A stretch of DNA of 64,000 bases from Amylostereum areolatum (taxonomy: Eukaryota > Basidiomycota > Agaricomycetes > Russulales > Stereaceae), in assembly GCA_012932865.1 (NCBI GenBank), contig SAXG01000119.1:1-64000 (forward strand). Direction: 5' to 3'. This document shows, piece after piece, positions 33,013 to 45,723 of the stretch. The notes beneath the pieces were generated by a model. That model worked only from the letters and a program-made list of their open reading frames with translations, made no database searches and was not told the DNA's origin. A program made the translations under genes and the position numbers. The number at the start of each line of letters is the position of its first letter. The stretch's first letter is position 1.

Positions 33013-34721
33013 GTTTGAGCCCGTCCCGTGTCACGTCCTAAGGCCTAAGGGACAACATGGGCTGAGAACATCTACGAGGAAGAAGCCACCAGTGAACGCA
33101 CCTAAAGCAGGAGTAGATTTCCTTGCGATTGATGTGTTTGATATTGGCAGACGTCTTTGGTCTGTCAGACTGCAAAGCTGGTGAATGAGAAATTGACCAA
33201 AAACATGAACGGCACGTACCTCTCACTCCAACCCCAGCCAATTCAATTACGAGCGCGCAGTGAAAGCTATCCTCGCAGGACTTCCCCAGTAGACGTGAGA
33301 GGTCTTCTTTTTGGCGCGCCTGGGATACCAGAAGTGGCACTACGCGTGGTGATGGTCAGCGGGGGAGGAATCGCGTCGCGAAAAACGCGACCTGTCACGT
33401 AGAAGTCACCAAAGGTCACCCGTTACTAGCGCGGACTATCACTGAATGTGACTTTCCCTCCCGCTCCTACAGGCTCTCTCGATGGTCTTCTTAAATCCAG
33501 CTGCCCGCACGCTGCTTGGGGTAAATGGAATGGCATCAGCTTTCCTCAAAAAATATGTCCTCGCGTCTCATTTGAACATCCGCTGGTACCAGGGCGTCAT
33601 CAACAAGTCCTCGCGAGCGGTGTGTCATGCATGGCTATATATTGCACAACCTTTAGAAGTGCTGAGTACGAATCTCATAACATAGGGCGCGTTCACGTTC
33701 GTGGACATTTTGCCGCGGCTTCTGGATACGACAACCTATGATACGTACCTCGTCGACATCTATCAAGGATTGTGTTAAACCCCAGTACGTCCCTCGAGTC
33801 CAGTCCATCGAAAGCCCCACCAAACGATTGCATTCCAATAGAATTGCTCGTGATACTACAATGTATTCACAGACAAACCAACTGATTTCCTCGGAACCTT
33901 CCCCAGGTCTCCGCTGAACCCGCTGAGGCCAGGCCGATGAGTGAGAAGACCAGTGTCGTTGGCGGCTGTGGCGAGGTTTCAAGTTCTTCGTGTTTTGCTG
34001 GCTAGCTGACGTCTCGAACGTAGACTGCGGCCAATGCGTGCCCTACGACAAGAGTACAACTCTTGTCCGATCCCTTCTCAACATCATGCCGTACACACCA
34101 ACTGGAAGCGGGGCTACGTTTTTCAAGAGAGGAACGACCATGCCGTTTTGTAAGACGTGAATGCGGAGAAGCTCGCCGTCTAGAATAGCCGGGATCATCG
34201 TCGGCTATACGACGTACGCACGGTCGGAGTCGCTCCGCTTCCTACCCTAACTCGAAATGATCTTTGACTCTTGAGCTGACGAAACTTCCAGCAGCACGAA
34301 TCTCTGGCTTTGCATCTGGCAGCGACTGGCCATGTCATCGGGCCGGGAGTGGATGGAGGAAGTGGATTCCGTGGTAGACATGCTCGCCAAGTAGCCGTGG
34401 GCCTGTGGCGATTTTCGCTGCTATCCATATGTATCACTGCATGTACGTACAGTGGCTTACTGCCGCACAAAAATAAAGCATTGGCATTCGTGTTTTACTC
34501 AGTGGCAAGAGGGGTGAAGGCTCCGTGGTGGGTTCATAACACTGACACGAAAATGGACAGACAAAACCTGTCGGTGGAACTCCAATGCACAAAGAGATTG
34601 AGTAAAGGGCACGATGAATGGCAGTCATCCAGATGAATATACAGTACGAGTACAACACACATACAGATAAATACATACACAAAGGTCCGATGCCCGATGA
34701 TCCATACCAAAACACTCCTAA
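33013..34721. other. 1.7 kb without a recognised gene
   Basis: Only short overlapping frames. A plus-strand piece near 33482-33660 (LLGVNGMASAFLKKYVLASH) looks slightly protein-like but has no start/exon context. An AT-rich segment at 34610-34690 probably includes the fucosidase 3' UTR. Confidence 0.4.
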
Positions 34722-36763
34722 CTATCGCCACACCGCCTTCTCGTCAACATCGCCATGCTCCACCACACGCCCCCGCCCCGGCTCGTCGTACACGCCCACC
34801 TCGTTGATATGCGCCGCCTTCCCCGTCACCTCAAACCACAACCTCACCTTCCTCGCCACCGTCCTCCTCACCGCATGTGCCGTCACCGCCTTCTGCACCT
34901 TCCCCTGCCCGTCGACCTCCAGAACCGGCACCCACTTCTCGCCTCTCATCACCTCCCACCGATACCCGCTCATCCTCGACACAGGGTAATCGTGCCAGCG
35001 CCCGACGGGCTCGACGACCACGAGCGTGTTGAACGCGGTCTCCTCCGGGAACGTCAGCTCGAGCCAGCCGTACGCGTCCCCGTCCGGCGGGAACCACGTA
35101 TTCCCCAAGTTGCCGTCGTTCGCCATGTCGGGCCCGTACGTGTCCGCGTGGCCGCTGCACCGAATCCGCACCCCCTGCGCGAGATTGCGCGTGGTGATTG
35201 GGTCCATGTATCCGCGCAGACGGGGCGCGGGTCCCGGGTATGTCCACGCGTTGCCGATCTCGCGGAGGCGGCGGACGAGGTTGGGCGAGAGCTGGCCGTG
35301 GCGGTTGGGCGCGGCGTTGACGATGAGGGTGCAGTGTTGGGCGTTCTGGGGCAGGAGCCATTCGTGCACGACGCGGTGGACGGATTTGAGCGCGGCGTGC
35401 TTGTCGGATTCTTTCCAGAACCAGCCGTCGGAGAGGGTGACGCAGGAGAAGGCCGGGAGCGCGCTGTCTTCGGGGAGGGTCTGGAGGTGGGGTTAGGGTT
35501 GGCCGATGAGAGGGGACGAGAAACGGGAACGGGAGAGGGGAGAACATACTTGGCCCGCGTTTTGCTCGAAGGCCTTGATGTCGCCGTAGAAGAGGCCGGA
35601 CTTGGGGTAGTGTGAAGCGTTGAGGTCGGTGACGAGGCAGTCCGGCTGGAGAGACTTGACGTGGCGGTATATCCTGCGGGTGTGGGCGTGAGCAACAATG
35701 CGCCTGACATATGGTAACACAGAGAAGCGACACGGTATCGTTGAAGGACGGGGAGCGCGATGGACGGGGTGGAGGACACGATGTAGGTTCAGACCACGTT
35801 TCAATATACGCCGGAGAAGTGGGACCAGGCCAGAGAGCGCCGGATGTGAGAAGAGGATACGTACTCGTCGAAGGGAAACTCGGTGTAAGGGATGCGGCTC
35901 CAGGGCGCGCACCAGCCGTCGAAGATGATCATGTTGATATCACCATAGTTGGTGAGAAGTTCGGTGAGGTGGTCCTTGACGAGTTGTATCTTCTCGGGTG
36001 TAATGTTGAAGTGTCGGATGTCATTGCGCTTGCTGGAGAAAGTCATGTCAGAATATAGAAAATGGAACGGTAGAACTATGGGCAAGAAACAGGAAACCCA
36101 ACATATACGAGAAGGTAGGGCAGGGGAACAACGCTTGAAAGGCAACGATGCGAAGGTGTGCGAAAGAAGAGAAGACGTACTCGAGGATGGAATAGTAGAG
36201 GCCAACTTTGAGACCGCGACTCCGGAAGGATTTGGCGTATGAACCGACTACATCCAACTTGGAGGGCGTATGCAGAACGCTCGGAGTGCCTGTCTTCGTC
36301 GGCCAAATGCAGAAGCCGTCGTGATGCTGCGACGCAAAGTGTCAGCGCACTGCACGCTCGGGGGAAGACAAGTAAGATGGCCACTGGGTTCGCTCGATAG
36401 CGACTTTCGACTCCACCACCCTTCCCAAATCGAAAAAGCGAAGAACGTACGCACCTTCGTCGTCAGAAACGCGCCCTTCATGTTTGCGGCGACCGCGGCG
36501 TCCGCCCACTGGTCCGTATCGAGGTGGGTAGGGTTGAAGATCGTGGTCGGCTGGCGGTCGTCACCCCATTCGAGATCCTGGTATGTGGCCATGTTGTAGT
36601 GGATAAACATGGCGAGCCGGAGGTCGAGAAACTGTTGCTGGAGTTCGCGGAGAGGCGTACGTGTAGGGTAGGGTGGAAGTGCCGGTGTCGACGAGGGCGC
36701 CACGTCGGCCTGAGCATCGTCAAGATGGGGTGGGTGAGAAAGCGAGACGAGGAGCTGGCCCAT
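34722..36763 (-). CDS. GH29 alpha-L-fucosidase with C-terminal F5/8C-like domain
   Basis: Releases L-fucose from glycans. Exons 36763-36455, 36326-36181, 36032-35865, 35673-35550 and 35480-34722 join in phase to 501 residues. The catalytic barrel starts with LRLAMFIHYNMATYQDLEWG, then GAFLTTKHHDGFCIWPT (the conserved HHDGF), YAKSFRSRGLKVGLYYSI, NMIIFDGWCAPW (Asp is the likely nucleophile), and LVTDLNASHYPKSGLFYGDI. From about residue 330 a beta-rich C-terminal part resembling a discoidin/F5/8C module reads NLGNTWFPPDGDAYGWLELT and VRLWFEVTGKAAHINEVGVY. No signal peptide is visible at the chosen start, so either the enzyme is intracellular or a short 5' exon was missed. No lesions. Confidence 0.88.
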
Positions 36764-37467
36764 TGTATGGGAGAGATGGGTATGGATTCCCGGGGGCGCT
36801 CGAGAGTCGAAGGTGGCCGTGCTCGAGACTCAGAAACTGAGAGCAACGCTGTCGGCATTTCCCGGCGTGAAGGGTCCAACGTCCAACTTCCAAGGAACCT
36901 CAGGCTCTTGCGGGCCTCTGTGAGGTGTTTCTGATCTCTTCTGCCTCGCGGATCCGCGGTGTATTCAAGTTCCAGCTGATTCGAAACTTGCAGATCGCCG
37001 CTTTCCCATTTTACTTACGCCTTTCAGGTCTCTGTTTACTTTTGGAGCGGAGTGACCGCCCTCCTTCAAATTCGATGGTTATTGCCACACGACGACAACT
37101 TACAAGGTCACCGCGACTTGGGCGGGGGAAGCATTCGATCGTCCCCGTGTATGAAAAGGAACCTTGGAGCGTCGAATATGCAAAGGTGGTCTGAAATCTT
37201 CGAATCCGAAGCTCTAATCCCGCTCACGTTTCACTTTGCTCCCACACATACCATACGCAGATGAGCGTAACAAGTTCGTCCCGCACTCGGGAATCGCGGT
37301 CGCCGTCTTGGACAGACGTCCCCGCATGCAACACATCATCTGATTCGCCGAACATTGTTGCTGCCTTTCAGACTTGCAGCGAACGCGTCGTGAGTGACAT
37401 ATAAGTATACGCCCGTCTTCGAGCACCTCTCAGGCTCTCCCCGACACCCTCGAGTCATCTTCTCACC
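36764..37467. other. Divergent intergenic region, fucosidase / reductase
   Basis: The fucosidase and the reductase gene are transcribed away from this 704-base stretch, so it should hold both promoters. No gene seen. If the fucosidase has a missing signal-peptide exon it would be in 36764-36950. Confidence 0.4.
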
Positions 37468-39101
37468 ATGGCCCCTCCACCCGACCCACCGAAAGATTCT
37501 GTCCTTCAGGAGATGTGGACGATGTTGGACAAACACTCTGTCTTCGACTGTCCTGTCAAAGCCGTTCGTCGCCCGACCTCCGCGTCGACCTCCAACACCG
37601 CCGTAGACGACGGCGACGTGGTCGTTCTCACCGGAACTACAGGTCGGCTCGGCACCTACCTGCTCGCTCAGCTCCTGGCCAGCCGTCGCGTGCGCAAGAT
37701 TTACGCGTTGAACAGAGAAAACGCGACGCCGTTGATGGAGAGGCAGGCGCAGGCGTTCCGGACGTACAACTTCGACGTAGATCTTCTGGACGTCGCGGCG
37801 GACAAGCTCAGCCTTCTCGTGGGCGACATGACAGGGAACAACCTGGGGCTTCCGTACGACGTGTATGAAGAGGTGAACATCTCTCCTTGACAGCTCTGTC
37901 CAAACATCTCAAAATCGTCCGGCCGTGATTTGCAGATTCGGCAAAGCGTCACAGTCATTATCAGCAACGGTGCGTTCCAGTGCTGTATCGTCAGCCTTCG
38001 CCAATATTGAACGGCACCCTAACCCGTTTCCTTCTCTACTAGCGTGGACCTCGACCTTGAGTGTCAAGGCCCCGCTCGCACGGTTCGAGCCGCTCATCGA
38101 AGGCCTGAAGAACCTGGTGCACCTCTCCCTGTCGAGCCCTCGCAATTCCCCGCCCCTTCTGGCATTCGTGAGCACGATCATGGTTTGGTGGAGTGAGTGA
38201 TTCGCACGCGCCCGACGCCCTCCTCTGACGGTTCTGCAGACCACCCCCCGATGGAGGCCAAGCCGGAAGCGCTCATCGGCGACCCATACGTCAGCGCGCA
38301 CGGAGGGTACAGCAAGAGCAAGTGGGTCGCGGAAAGCCTCCTCGGACGCGCCGCCAAATCACACGGTGCGCCTTCTCCTCTTGCTTCCATAGCTGCGTTC
38401 TCACCGACGCCCCGCTCCTCCCTCAGGACTCCCCGTCGCGATCCTGCGCGTCACACAGCTCTGCGGCGACACCAGAACCGGGTCCTGGAACATTGACGAG
38501 TGGCTCCCGGCGCTCGTCCACCTCTCCCAACTGCAAGGCGTGCGCGCCGTCCCCCTGCACCCCATGGTAAGTACGCGCCGAGTGCTCATCCCCGCCTCAG
38601 CCCTGATTCACTGTCCACGACGTCCGCTCATTCGCCTTCCCGCAGAACATGCGCTGGCTCTCCCCGGACGTCGCCGCGAAGATCGTGCTCGACGTGCTTT
38701 CGTTGAATGACGACGCCACATCCGGGAAGCTCACGAGTCGGGACGCCGGCACCCTCCGCGTCCTCAACGTCGTCCACCCGATCGCCGTCCCCGGCAGCGT
38801 CGTCTCCACCGGCATCAGCGCCGCGACGGGTCTGCCCATAATCCCCGCCCTTGTTTGGGTGGACCGCGTGCGCACGGGCCCGTTGGCCGCAAACGCCCTC
38901 TCCCGCGCGTCCCTCTACTGGTTCGAGCAGGTGCTGACCAAACCCGAGCTCGAGCTCCATTTCGAGATCGCGCGCACGATGGGCTCCAGCGCGACGATGC
39001 GCGCGCTCGTCGAGCCTGCGTTAAACGTGGAGGAGGTCCGGGGCTGGGTCGAATGGTTGACGTTGAATCGACGCGGGACGGGGGCGATTGCGCGGTTGTG
39101 A
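37468..39101 (+). CDS. Stand-alone NRPS-like thioester reductase (extended SDR)
   Basis: Resembles the C-terminal reductase domain of NRPS-like and alpha-aminoadipate-reductase-type enzymes, which use NADPH to release a carrier-bound acyl chain as an aldehyde. Six exons (37468-37872, 37936-37969, 38043-38192, 38240-38365, 38427-38566, 38646-39101) give 436 residues. The Rossmann motif is VVLTGTTGRLGTYLLAQLL (GxxGxxG). Later come VRKIYALNRENA, SLLVGDMTGNNLGLP, VTVIISNAW, FVSTIMVWWN and GYSKSKWVAESLL, whose Tyr and Lys (YxxxK) are catalytic. Then come LPVAILRVTQLCGDTRTGSW and NIDEWLPALVHLS. There is no adenylation or carrier domain in the protein or upstream. A paralogue with the same intron positions lies at 45724-47359. 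Substrate unknown. Confidence 0.88.
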
Positions 39102-39307
39102 CTCAGAGGGCCTGCCTGTTTGAACTTACGTTCCGTCCGACGAAGAAGGGAAGGCGTGTATTACAGTGAACGTATCGCATCATGCTTTATTATAGTACAG
39201 TGATGAGTTCAACAGCAGCACGTAAGTAGCATCCGATCTGTGCACATCAGCCTTCTGCAAGGTCGTCATTTGTGTACTTGCTCGTTCCATTTGCATCTGA
39301 CTATATC

Positions 39308-40410
39308 TTAACTTCCGTACATATGAGAGGGCGCATCCGCACCCAAGCCTGCCGTTTCAGGTCGTACTATGCCCTTTCTCGTCTTCTTTCGAGCACGCCT
39401 AGTATCGGACACTATTCCCAACTCCTGACGATCCGTGTCGCCCTTCGCGCGTTTCCCTTGGCCTAGACTTCCCCCGCTCTGACGAGTACCATTTTGACTT
39501 CGGTGTCGATGGGATGCCGAAGCCACGGCCGGATCGTTCGCAGGGTGAGTGTGGTCTTCAGCACTGAAAAAAAGATCCGCCGAAGGGGTGGCGACGGGCG
39601 GCGGTGCATGCTGGTCGGAGGGCGCGATACCCTCCAAGGAGAGGGAGTGAGGAGATCGTTGCGTTCGACGACGGGGGTCAGAGGTCATAAGATCACCTTG
39701 GAACCGAGAATTGCTAACGAAGGCCCGAGGGGAGGGCATCCCGGCAGTAGTAGCATACCGTACGCCACACGATGTGTTCGGTTCTTCCTCGCCACCGCGA
39801 TAGCCCGGCAGCGAGGAAGAAGTACCACTTCCCTGTCAATGTGATAGAGAGATTAGGTACAACATGGCGAGGTTAAAGAAGGGGGAAAGGCGAACCTCTG
39901 CAGAAGGGAGTTCGCGTAAGAAGTGGCTGCCATCGGTGCAGTGGTCCGTCATGTGGCCCGCAGAGCCAAGGGCGCTGTGGCGTACACAAGGAAGGAGAGC
40001 TTGTGGCAAAGGGGCAGGTTCTCCTGTACGACCCCGAACCAGGGGATATTTCTCTTCTTGGAAGGGTCGCTGTCCCCGAGAGGGACTGCAGGGGGCGAGC
40101 GAGGCGAGGCGGCCTGAACTACTACTTCAGAAAACAGGTCGCTCGTCGCAGTCGAAGTGAGCGCCGTCTCTTGGAGGACCTGCTTCAACGTTTCGCATGC
40201 CGCGACTAGGGCGTCAGACCGAGCTTGCAGATCGGCATGCGCCGCCCTCTCCTGTCGTAGATCATCTCTGAGCTTCGATGTCTCCCTTTCGTGGCGTTCT
40301 CTGAGGCCGCGGGCTTCGCGGACAAGGTCGGAATTCGCGTCGATCACGGCCTGCACGTTGAACAGCACTGTTGGGGGAGGGATGTTCTGGGAGGGGCACG
40401 ACTGGGACAT
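39308..40410 (-). CDS. Coiled-coil protein, unidentified
   Basis: Start at 40410. The first exon (to about 39980) gives a charged coiled coil of ~90 residues (VREARGLRERHERETSKLRD, ERAAHADLQARSDALVAA, TLKQVLQET) and then KKRNIPWFGVVQENLPL. A separate minus-strand frame ending at 39308 reads SGTSSSLPGYRGGEEEPNTS and a Ser/Pro/Arg-rich tail with RRARKKTRKG. It follows an acceptor near 39840 and is probably the last exon. The middle join is not resolved, and without splicing the first frame stops at 39949. No known domain. Confidence 0.4.
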
Positions 40411-41538
40411 GGTGATGATGGTGGAAGGGTTCAGGAAAGATGGGGGATAGGAGAGAGCTTTATAGTTCAGAGACGTGCGCATGAGGATGACTACGGCATG
40501 ATGCCATGTTAGGAGGACTGGGAAGCGCGGATGACTAGCCTTGCGATGTGGCACATTATAGCCTTGCTATCCCAGGACCCCGTGCGTAACAGCCCCGGAA
40601 GTGATCGGCGTCGTTCTTTGACGTTTCAGAGAGTAGATCTGAGAAGGAGCGATAACAAAACGATGCATTGACGGGGAATGTCGAACGAGGCTGCTGATGA
40701 AATGGAGAGAGAAACTGGTTGTAATTTTCCACTGGAAAGTCAACGAGAAGGACATTTCGAAGGAGCAAGCCGACTGCAGGGTTCCCTTGTCCTTGTCGTC
40801 GTCTCATCACCGATGATACCGATCAGCGGATCCCACAGTCCGTTGAATTCTCCAAGTTGTGAAAGACCATTGGGTTTGTTATTCGACAGAGTGTGTTGTG
40901 TGCATTCGAGGACGTGTTGTTCAGAAAGAAGCAGTGACCACTGACGTGAATATCGTTGTTGTCTGTCTGGAGAAAACAAGCCAGTTGTTCCGACTCGTTC
41001 GCGCCGTGCCACTGCGTCTGCTAGGCAACGAAAGTGGCTTGAATATTCCAATGCGAGGACAACGTACTCACTTACCTCGTGTACTGGAGTATACCTCCGC
41101 TTATCGATCTGTACACGACGTCCAACGTGGTGAACAAAACCTGAAGCTTGACGCTCGAAGTTCGAGCGGGTTGAACTTGCCTCAGGTCCCAGGCTCGGCG
41201 CTCGCCGGCGGCAAGCCAGATTTACGTGCACGTGATGAGAGACTGACCGCGCGTTCCTTACATAAGTTGCACAACCCTCCCGCCCGCTCCAAAGCCAACT
41301 CGCTGGCATCACTACGTCGCGCGACGAGCAAGTCAACGATCGCGCTTTACAAAAGGCACCTGTCCTCGCAGGAACACTGACGTGTTCTAGATGTATATAA
41401 GAATCACACCACGCATAAGTACGTACGCACTGCCAGTGTAAGTAATCAAAGCTCCCAAGTCCAAGTCCGATCCCCCAAGCCACTGGCTCCGCGCACCTCC
41501 TGATTTTTGGCTTCCGACCTTCAAAAACAAAGGCGGAA
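40411..41538. other. 1.1 kb with long overlapping frames but no recognised gene
   Basis: A 283-codon minus frame (41591-40740) and a 173-codon plus frame (40859-41380) overlap here. Neither shows a domain, and the minus frame overlaps the end of the F-box gene. One part of the minus frame (LSQLGEFNGLWDPLIGIIGD) looks protein-like and could be an exon. Confidence 0.3.
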
Positions 41539-43748
41539 TCATGCGCGCCGTGAGACCACGAACGCGCCCTCCCACGGCACCTCGCCCACATTCATCGTCA
41601 TCGCGCGCCAACTCCCCGCGAACACCGTCGCGCCGTGCAGGTACCCGCGAAAGACCCAACGCGCGGCGCGGACTTGCGGGTCGGCCTGCAGAGATGCCAA
41701 AATTTGACAGGGGTACGATTCAGCACGGTATAAAATACGCATATACGTATACCGAGGAAAGAAGGTCGGACACGTACCGGAATCCTCACGAGCGCGATCA
41801 GCCCGTCCCACGCGCGGACGCGACCCAGGAAAGTGTACCTGCCCCACGCAAGACCGTGGTCGGTGTCCGTCTGCCCGTGTTCAAGAATCAGCGTCCAGTC
41901 TCATGCCGCATAGGCACCGCGAAACCGAAGCGGGGAAGGGGTGGGAGGGTGAGGTGCGCACCTCTCCAGTGAAAACGATGTCCTGAAGCCCGTCCGAGTC
42001 CGACGCCGCCAGACCCGCGTACGCGAAGTCCGCCTCGTAGTCCGCGGGGTTCGGAGGACGCACGGTCTTGTGCTCGGTGCGGTTTCCCGCGTCGTCGACG
42101 ATCACCACGCCGTCCTGCCCGTCGTGTTTCCCGTCAGCCCTCCATTGCTGTGGACTCCCGCCAAAGGAGAAGAAGGAAAAGCAAACGCTCACCCGCTCGT
42201 GATGCACCGTCACCGTCGGGAACCACGCGTTCCGTATCCCCTCGTCGCGAATATCGTCCGAAGGGCCGCCGACCGCGGCCGCCCGCTGGTTCGCGGACGA
42301 GGGGGACGCATGCTCGCGCAGACGCATGAACATCGGCCAGATGCTCATCCACGGGTTCATCTCGCTGAAACCCTGCGGGCACTCGAGCGTGGTGAGCAGG
42401 GCGAGGTAGCCGTTGAGCTCCGGGATCTGCGCGCGGGGCGGGTCAGGACTCAGCGGGGGGGAAAGGGAAAGACGGGAGAGGGTGCTACGCACGAGCAGCT
42501 TGCCTTGCCACAGCCCGCTCATGCACCCCGGACGATAGACGTCCCCCCGCGGCGCGAGCGCGGACGGCGCCCAGGGATCGACGCACCGACGCATGCGCGC
42601 CCACTCGGCGTCGAACCGCGCGCTGCTGCGGGGAACGGGGCGGGGGAGCGCGCCGCGGTGGGCGTTGACCTCGCGGATGTCGGCCTGGGTCTGGCCTACG
42701 TAGCCTGGCACGCGCTCGGTGGGGAGGTGGTCGGGTACGACGAGGGGGACGGCTTCGCGGACGGCGAAGTAGATGAGTTTGGCGGCGGCGGAGAGCGGGG
42801 GCGGGCAAAGGGTGATGGTCTGTTGGTAGTGGGTGTGGGTGTGCGGGGTTGGGGGGCGGTAGGGAGGGTAGGCGCCGTGTGCGTTTTGGAGGGTGGTTTG
42901 TGCGGAGAGCTGGAAGGAATCGGCGAGGGGGAAGTGGTAGTGGTTGTCCGGGGCGAGGAAGGAAGGGTACTGGGCGGGGGGACGGACCGGGGTGAGCGGG
43001 GTGAGGAGATGACGTAGGCTCGCAGTGCAGGAGGATGCTGACCTTGAAAGCCACGACAGTGTAAGGTAGTACCGAATCGACGAGCTCCTGGCGTCGGTCG
43101 GAGCTCTGCGCCGCCAGCATGTCTGTGTCGGGGAAGTCCATGGCCGTCAGCCCGAGGGGAACTACATTCGAAGCGTGGAACGCACGCACCGCGATTGAGG
43201 GTCAACCAGAGGAGCCAGAGCGCGAGGGTGTTGATCGTGCTCTCGACCTGCCAGCCGCTCTGCAGGCCCTCCCGCAGACGCGTGCGCACGAACCGATCGA
43301 CGAACGCGCCGACGCCTGCCCGCGCGAAGTGCACACGGTTCTTGCCGTCGTCCTCGAGGGCCATGAACAGGAGCGTCCAGAAGTCGGCGAGAACGGTCGG
43401 GGCGTGGATGTCGCCTTGTCGGATGCGCTTGAGGGTGAGGCAGTTTGTGCGGAGTTGGGACGCGAGGTTGGCGGCGTGGAGGACTTCGGGGCCGAGACGA
43501 CGACGGGGGGCGTCGGCGTCGAAGAGGTCGGTGAAGAGACGCATGTAGAGGGTGTTGTTACGAGTGTAGGAGAGGACGTTGTAGATGTGGCGACAAGTGG
43601 AGAGCAGGGGAAGGAGCTGGGCGGGTGGACAAGCCGGGGGGTGGTCGTGGGCATCGTCGTCACCGCCGCGGCCGAGCTCGTAGGCGATGTTCTCTAGGAT
43701 CTCTGGAGGGATGCGGAGGAGGCGGGGTTGTTGTGCGGGAGCAGCCAT
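41539..43748 (-). CDS. F-box-domain protein
   Basis: Likely substrate receptor of an SCF ubiquitin ligase. The start at 43748 gives MAAPAQQPRLLRIPPEILEN, an F-box, followed by LLPLLSTCRHIYNVLSYTRN. The first exon runs to about 43200 (TINTLALWLLWL), then further exons: ASNVVPLGLTAMDFPDTDML; KLIYFAVREAVPLVVPDHLP; FDAEWARMRRCVDPWAPSAL; LNGYLALLTTLECPQGFSEM; FPTVTVHHER; DYEADFAYAGLAASDSDGLQ; and a final RAARWVFRGYLHGATVFAGS segment ending at 41539. The C-terminal region resembles a conserved but uncharacterised part of many Agaricomycete F-box proteins. Introns are short and keep phase where checked. No lesions seen. Confidence 0.75.
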
Positions 43749-45723
43749 GATTGTGTGGATGTGCGGCGGGAGGGACTGAGAGGCATTGAATGGGAGTGGG
43801 AAGCGAATGAAGGCGGGTACTTTATAAGTGTAGTGCAAAGCGTGAACGTGTTCTGGAGCCCTGACTGGCGAAGTCACCGCGTCTTCCCCAAACGTAATCG
43901 CCGTCCGCCCGTCCTCCCCTCATTCGTCCGTTCACCTCCCCGCCCCACGGGCCACGCTCCAGGCCTTGCTTATTTAAACCCACAAACGCCCAACTTGAAC
44001 GTCCTACTATCTAGTGACCATCCTTACGTTCTCTTTCTCTCGCCCTCAGCGCGCATTCAATCAATATTCAATCGTCAAGTTCACTTGCTGTGATCGAATA
44101 GCATGCACGCTGTTGCCAGCCCCCGCCTCGCGATCTGACCATTATATATAGCAACACATACACTGATTGTGGACACGCATACTCCGCTACCCGGTCGGTA
44201 TGTACATACTTGGTTTTTTTTACTCGCTTCAATCTCGCCTCCTTCGCGTCGCTTCATATCACCCTTTCGAGACCCTCGCCCACCTTCCTTCTCCGACGGA
44301 TATATATGTTACTTTGCATGACAGAACCGTATACTTACTTACCACACCCATGTCAGTGTCGGCGACGCGACCAGCCGGTCGTTTGGGCGCCGAAACAGGC
44401 CGAAACGCAATCTTTTCCTTCAGTTTAGGTTACGGATCGAACAACTTGAGGCTTAACATGGACGAGGATGCCGGCGCCCCGTTCTCGATTGGTTAATATT
44501 AAACAAGGGACAGAACACCGGATAATATGCATTTGGTTATGTATCGCCGTTGGTATATAGTGGTACGTCGACGTTGCTGCTCTGCTGTGATCGTTTTTTT
44601 CACGTACTGATGCCTGGCATCGCACAACTCCGTCCGAAGCGTGCCCTTAGCATGACGTCAAACTTTCCGTTTTTTCTAACGAACAAAAATGATACCACAG
44701 AAGGGGGTGAATTGCTATAACGCCCATTTTCCAGCGGGTCCGTGGCTTACTGCGTAGTGCTTCGAAATTCTTGGGGAGGGCGAGTGCCAGCCTGCAGTGG
44801 CGGCGAGCCTGAATGTCGGACAGGCTCCCACCGCCATTTATCTTGCTCCCCGAAATGGACACTCTTCCGTATGTATGATCAGATGCATGAGAAAGCGTGC
44901 ATCCTCGTAGACCTGGGCTCTTTGTGCGAGCGGATTGCCAAGAGATCGACTCGGCATGCTCGGCCGGGACCCAGCCCCTCCCACCCCTATCGCCTTCGTT
45001 CGTTACGTAATTTAAGACTCCCACGGTGTCCATTTTCTTGCTCCAGTCATGTTTTTCGCGCTCGCCACTGGCAGCCGTTCGCCGTTCAACTTCCTCGACC
45101 GTCGCCCACGGAAGAAGAGCCGGAATTCGGACGTCGTTCCATCTATCTCCTCCTATGCCATCGGTCTTAATCGGCTCAGCGTCCAAGTTCGGTCCAGCCT
45201 GGCCCAGCCCGTCCTGCGACTCCAATGCGAGTGCGCGACTCCCCTCGTTTTCGAATTGCGGATGCCACTTGCCAGCTGACGCGGGGGCGTGTGTGCCGGT
45301 GTGCGTCCATCATGTAAATATAGAGGATGCCATGCATCCGTGCGTACTCACGGGAATCCCAGCGAACGCCTGATTGCGCTGCAACTTGAAGCCTGTACTT
45401 ATCAGAACCTGATGACCCGACTTCATCACCGTTCAAGTAATTTGGGCGTTGCGCCCGCTCTTTTAGGCAGGTGACTCCAGCTGAGCAGGTCATGTACCCA
45501 GCTCGGAACGACGCGGCAACTCAATGCGAAGGGTTCCGAAGGACAGAAGTTCTTCGCTGTGTTCTTCCTATCACTTCGGTATCAATTATCAGCTCGTGAT
45601 TCCCATCTACGGTGGAAATTCTGGTGGACGCCAAAGCGGCAGGTTGCTTCAAGGTATGACCTATATACGACGTACCGCCATTGGGACACTCTCACGGACA
45701 CTTCCCCGTCGCCCATACACAAC
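43749..45723. other. 2 kb without a recognised gene
   Basis: Contains promoter sequence of the F-box gene (43749-44000), then AT-richer sequence and mixed short frames. A 192-codon minus frame at 44647-45225 (with KTDGIGGDRWNDVRIPALLP) has no domain and overlaps a plus frame of similar size. I see no repeat or RNA gene. Confidence 0.4.

Noticed and set aside
34755..35615. 286-codon plus-strand frame across the fucosidase
   Set aside because: Antisense shadow of the GC-rich fucosidase exon 5, which has clear family motifs on the minus strand.
40740..41591. 283-codon minus-strand frame
   Set aside because: It overlaps the end of the F-box gene on the same strand and a long plus frame, and shows no domain. 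It is kept only as a note in the spacer entry.
42070..43017. 315-codon plus-strand frame across the F-box gene
   Set aside because: Antisense shadow; composition is Gly/Val/Arg-rich with no domain, while the minus-strand exons join in phase.
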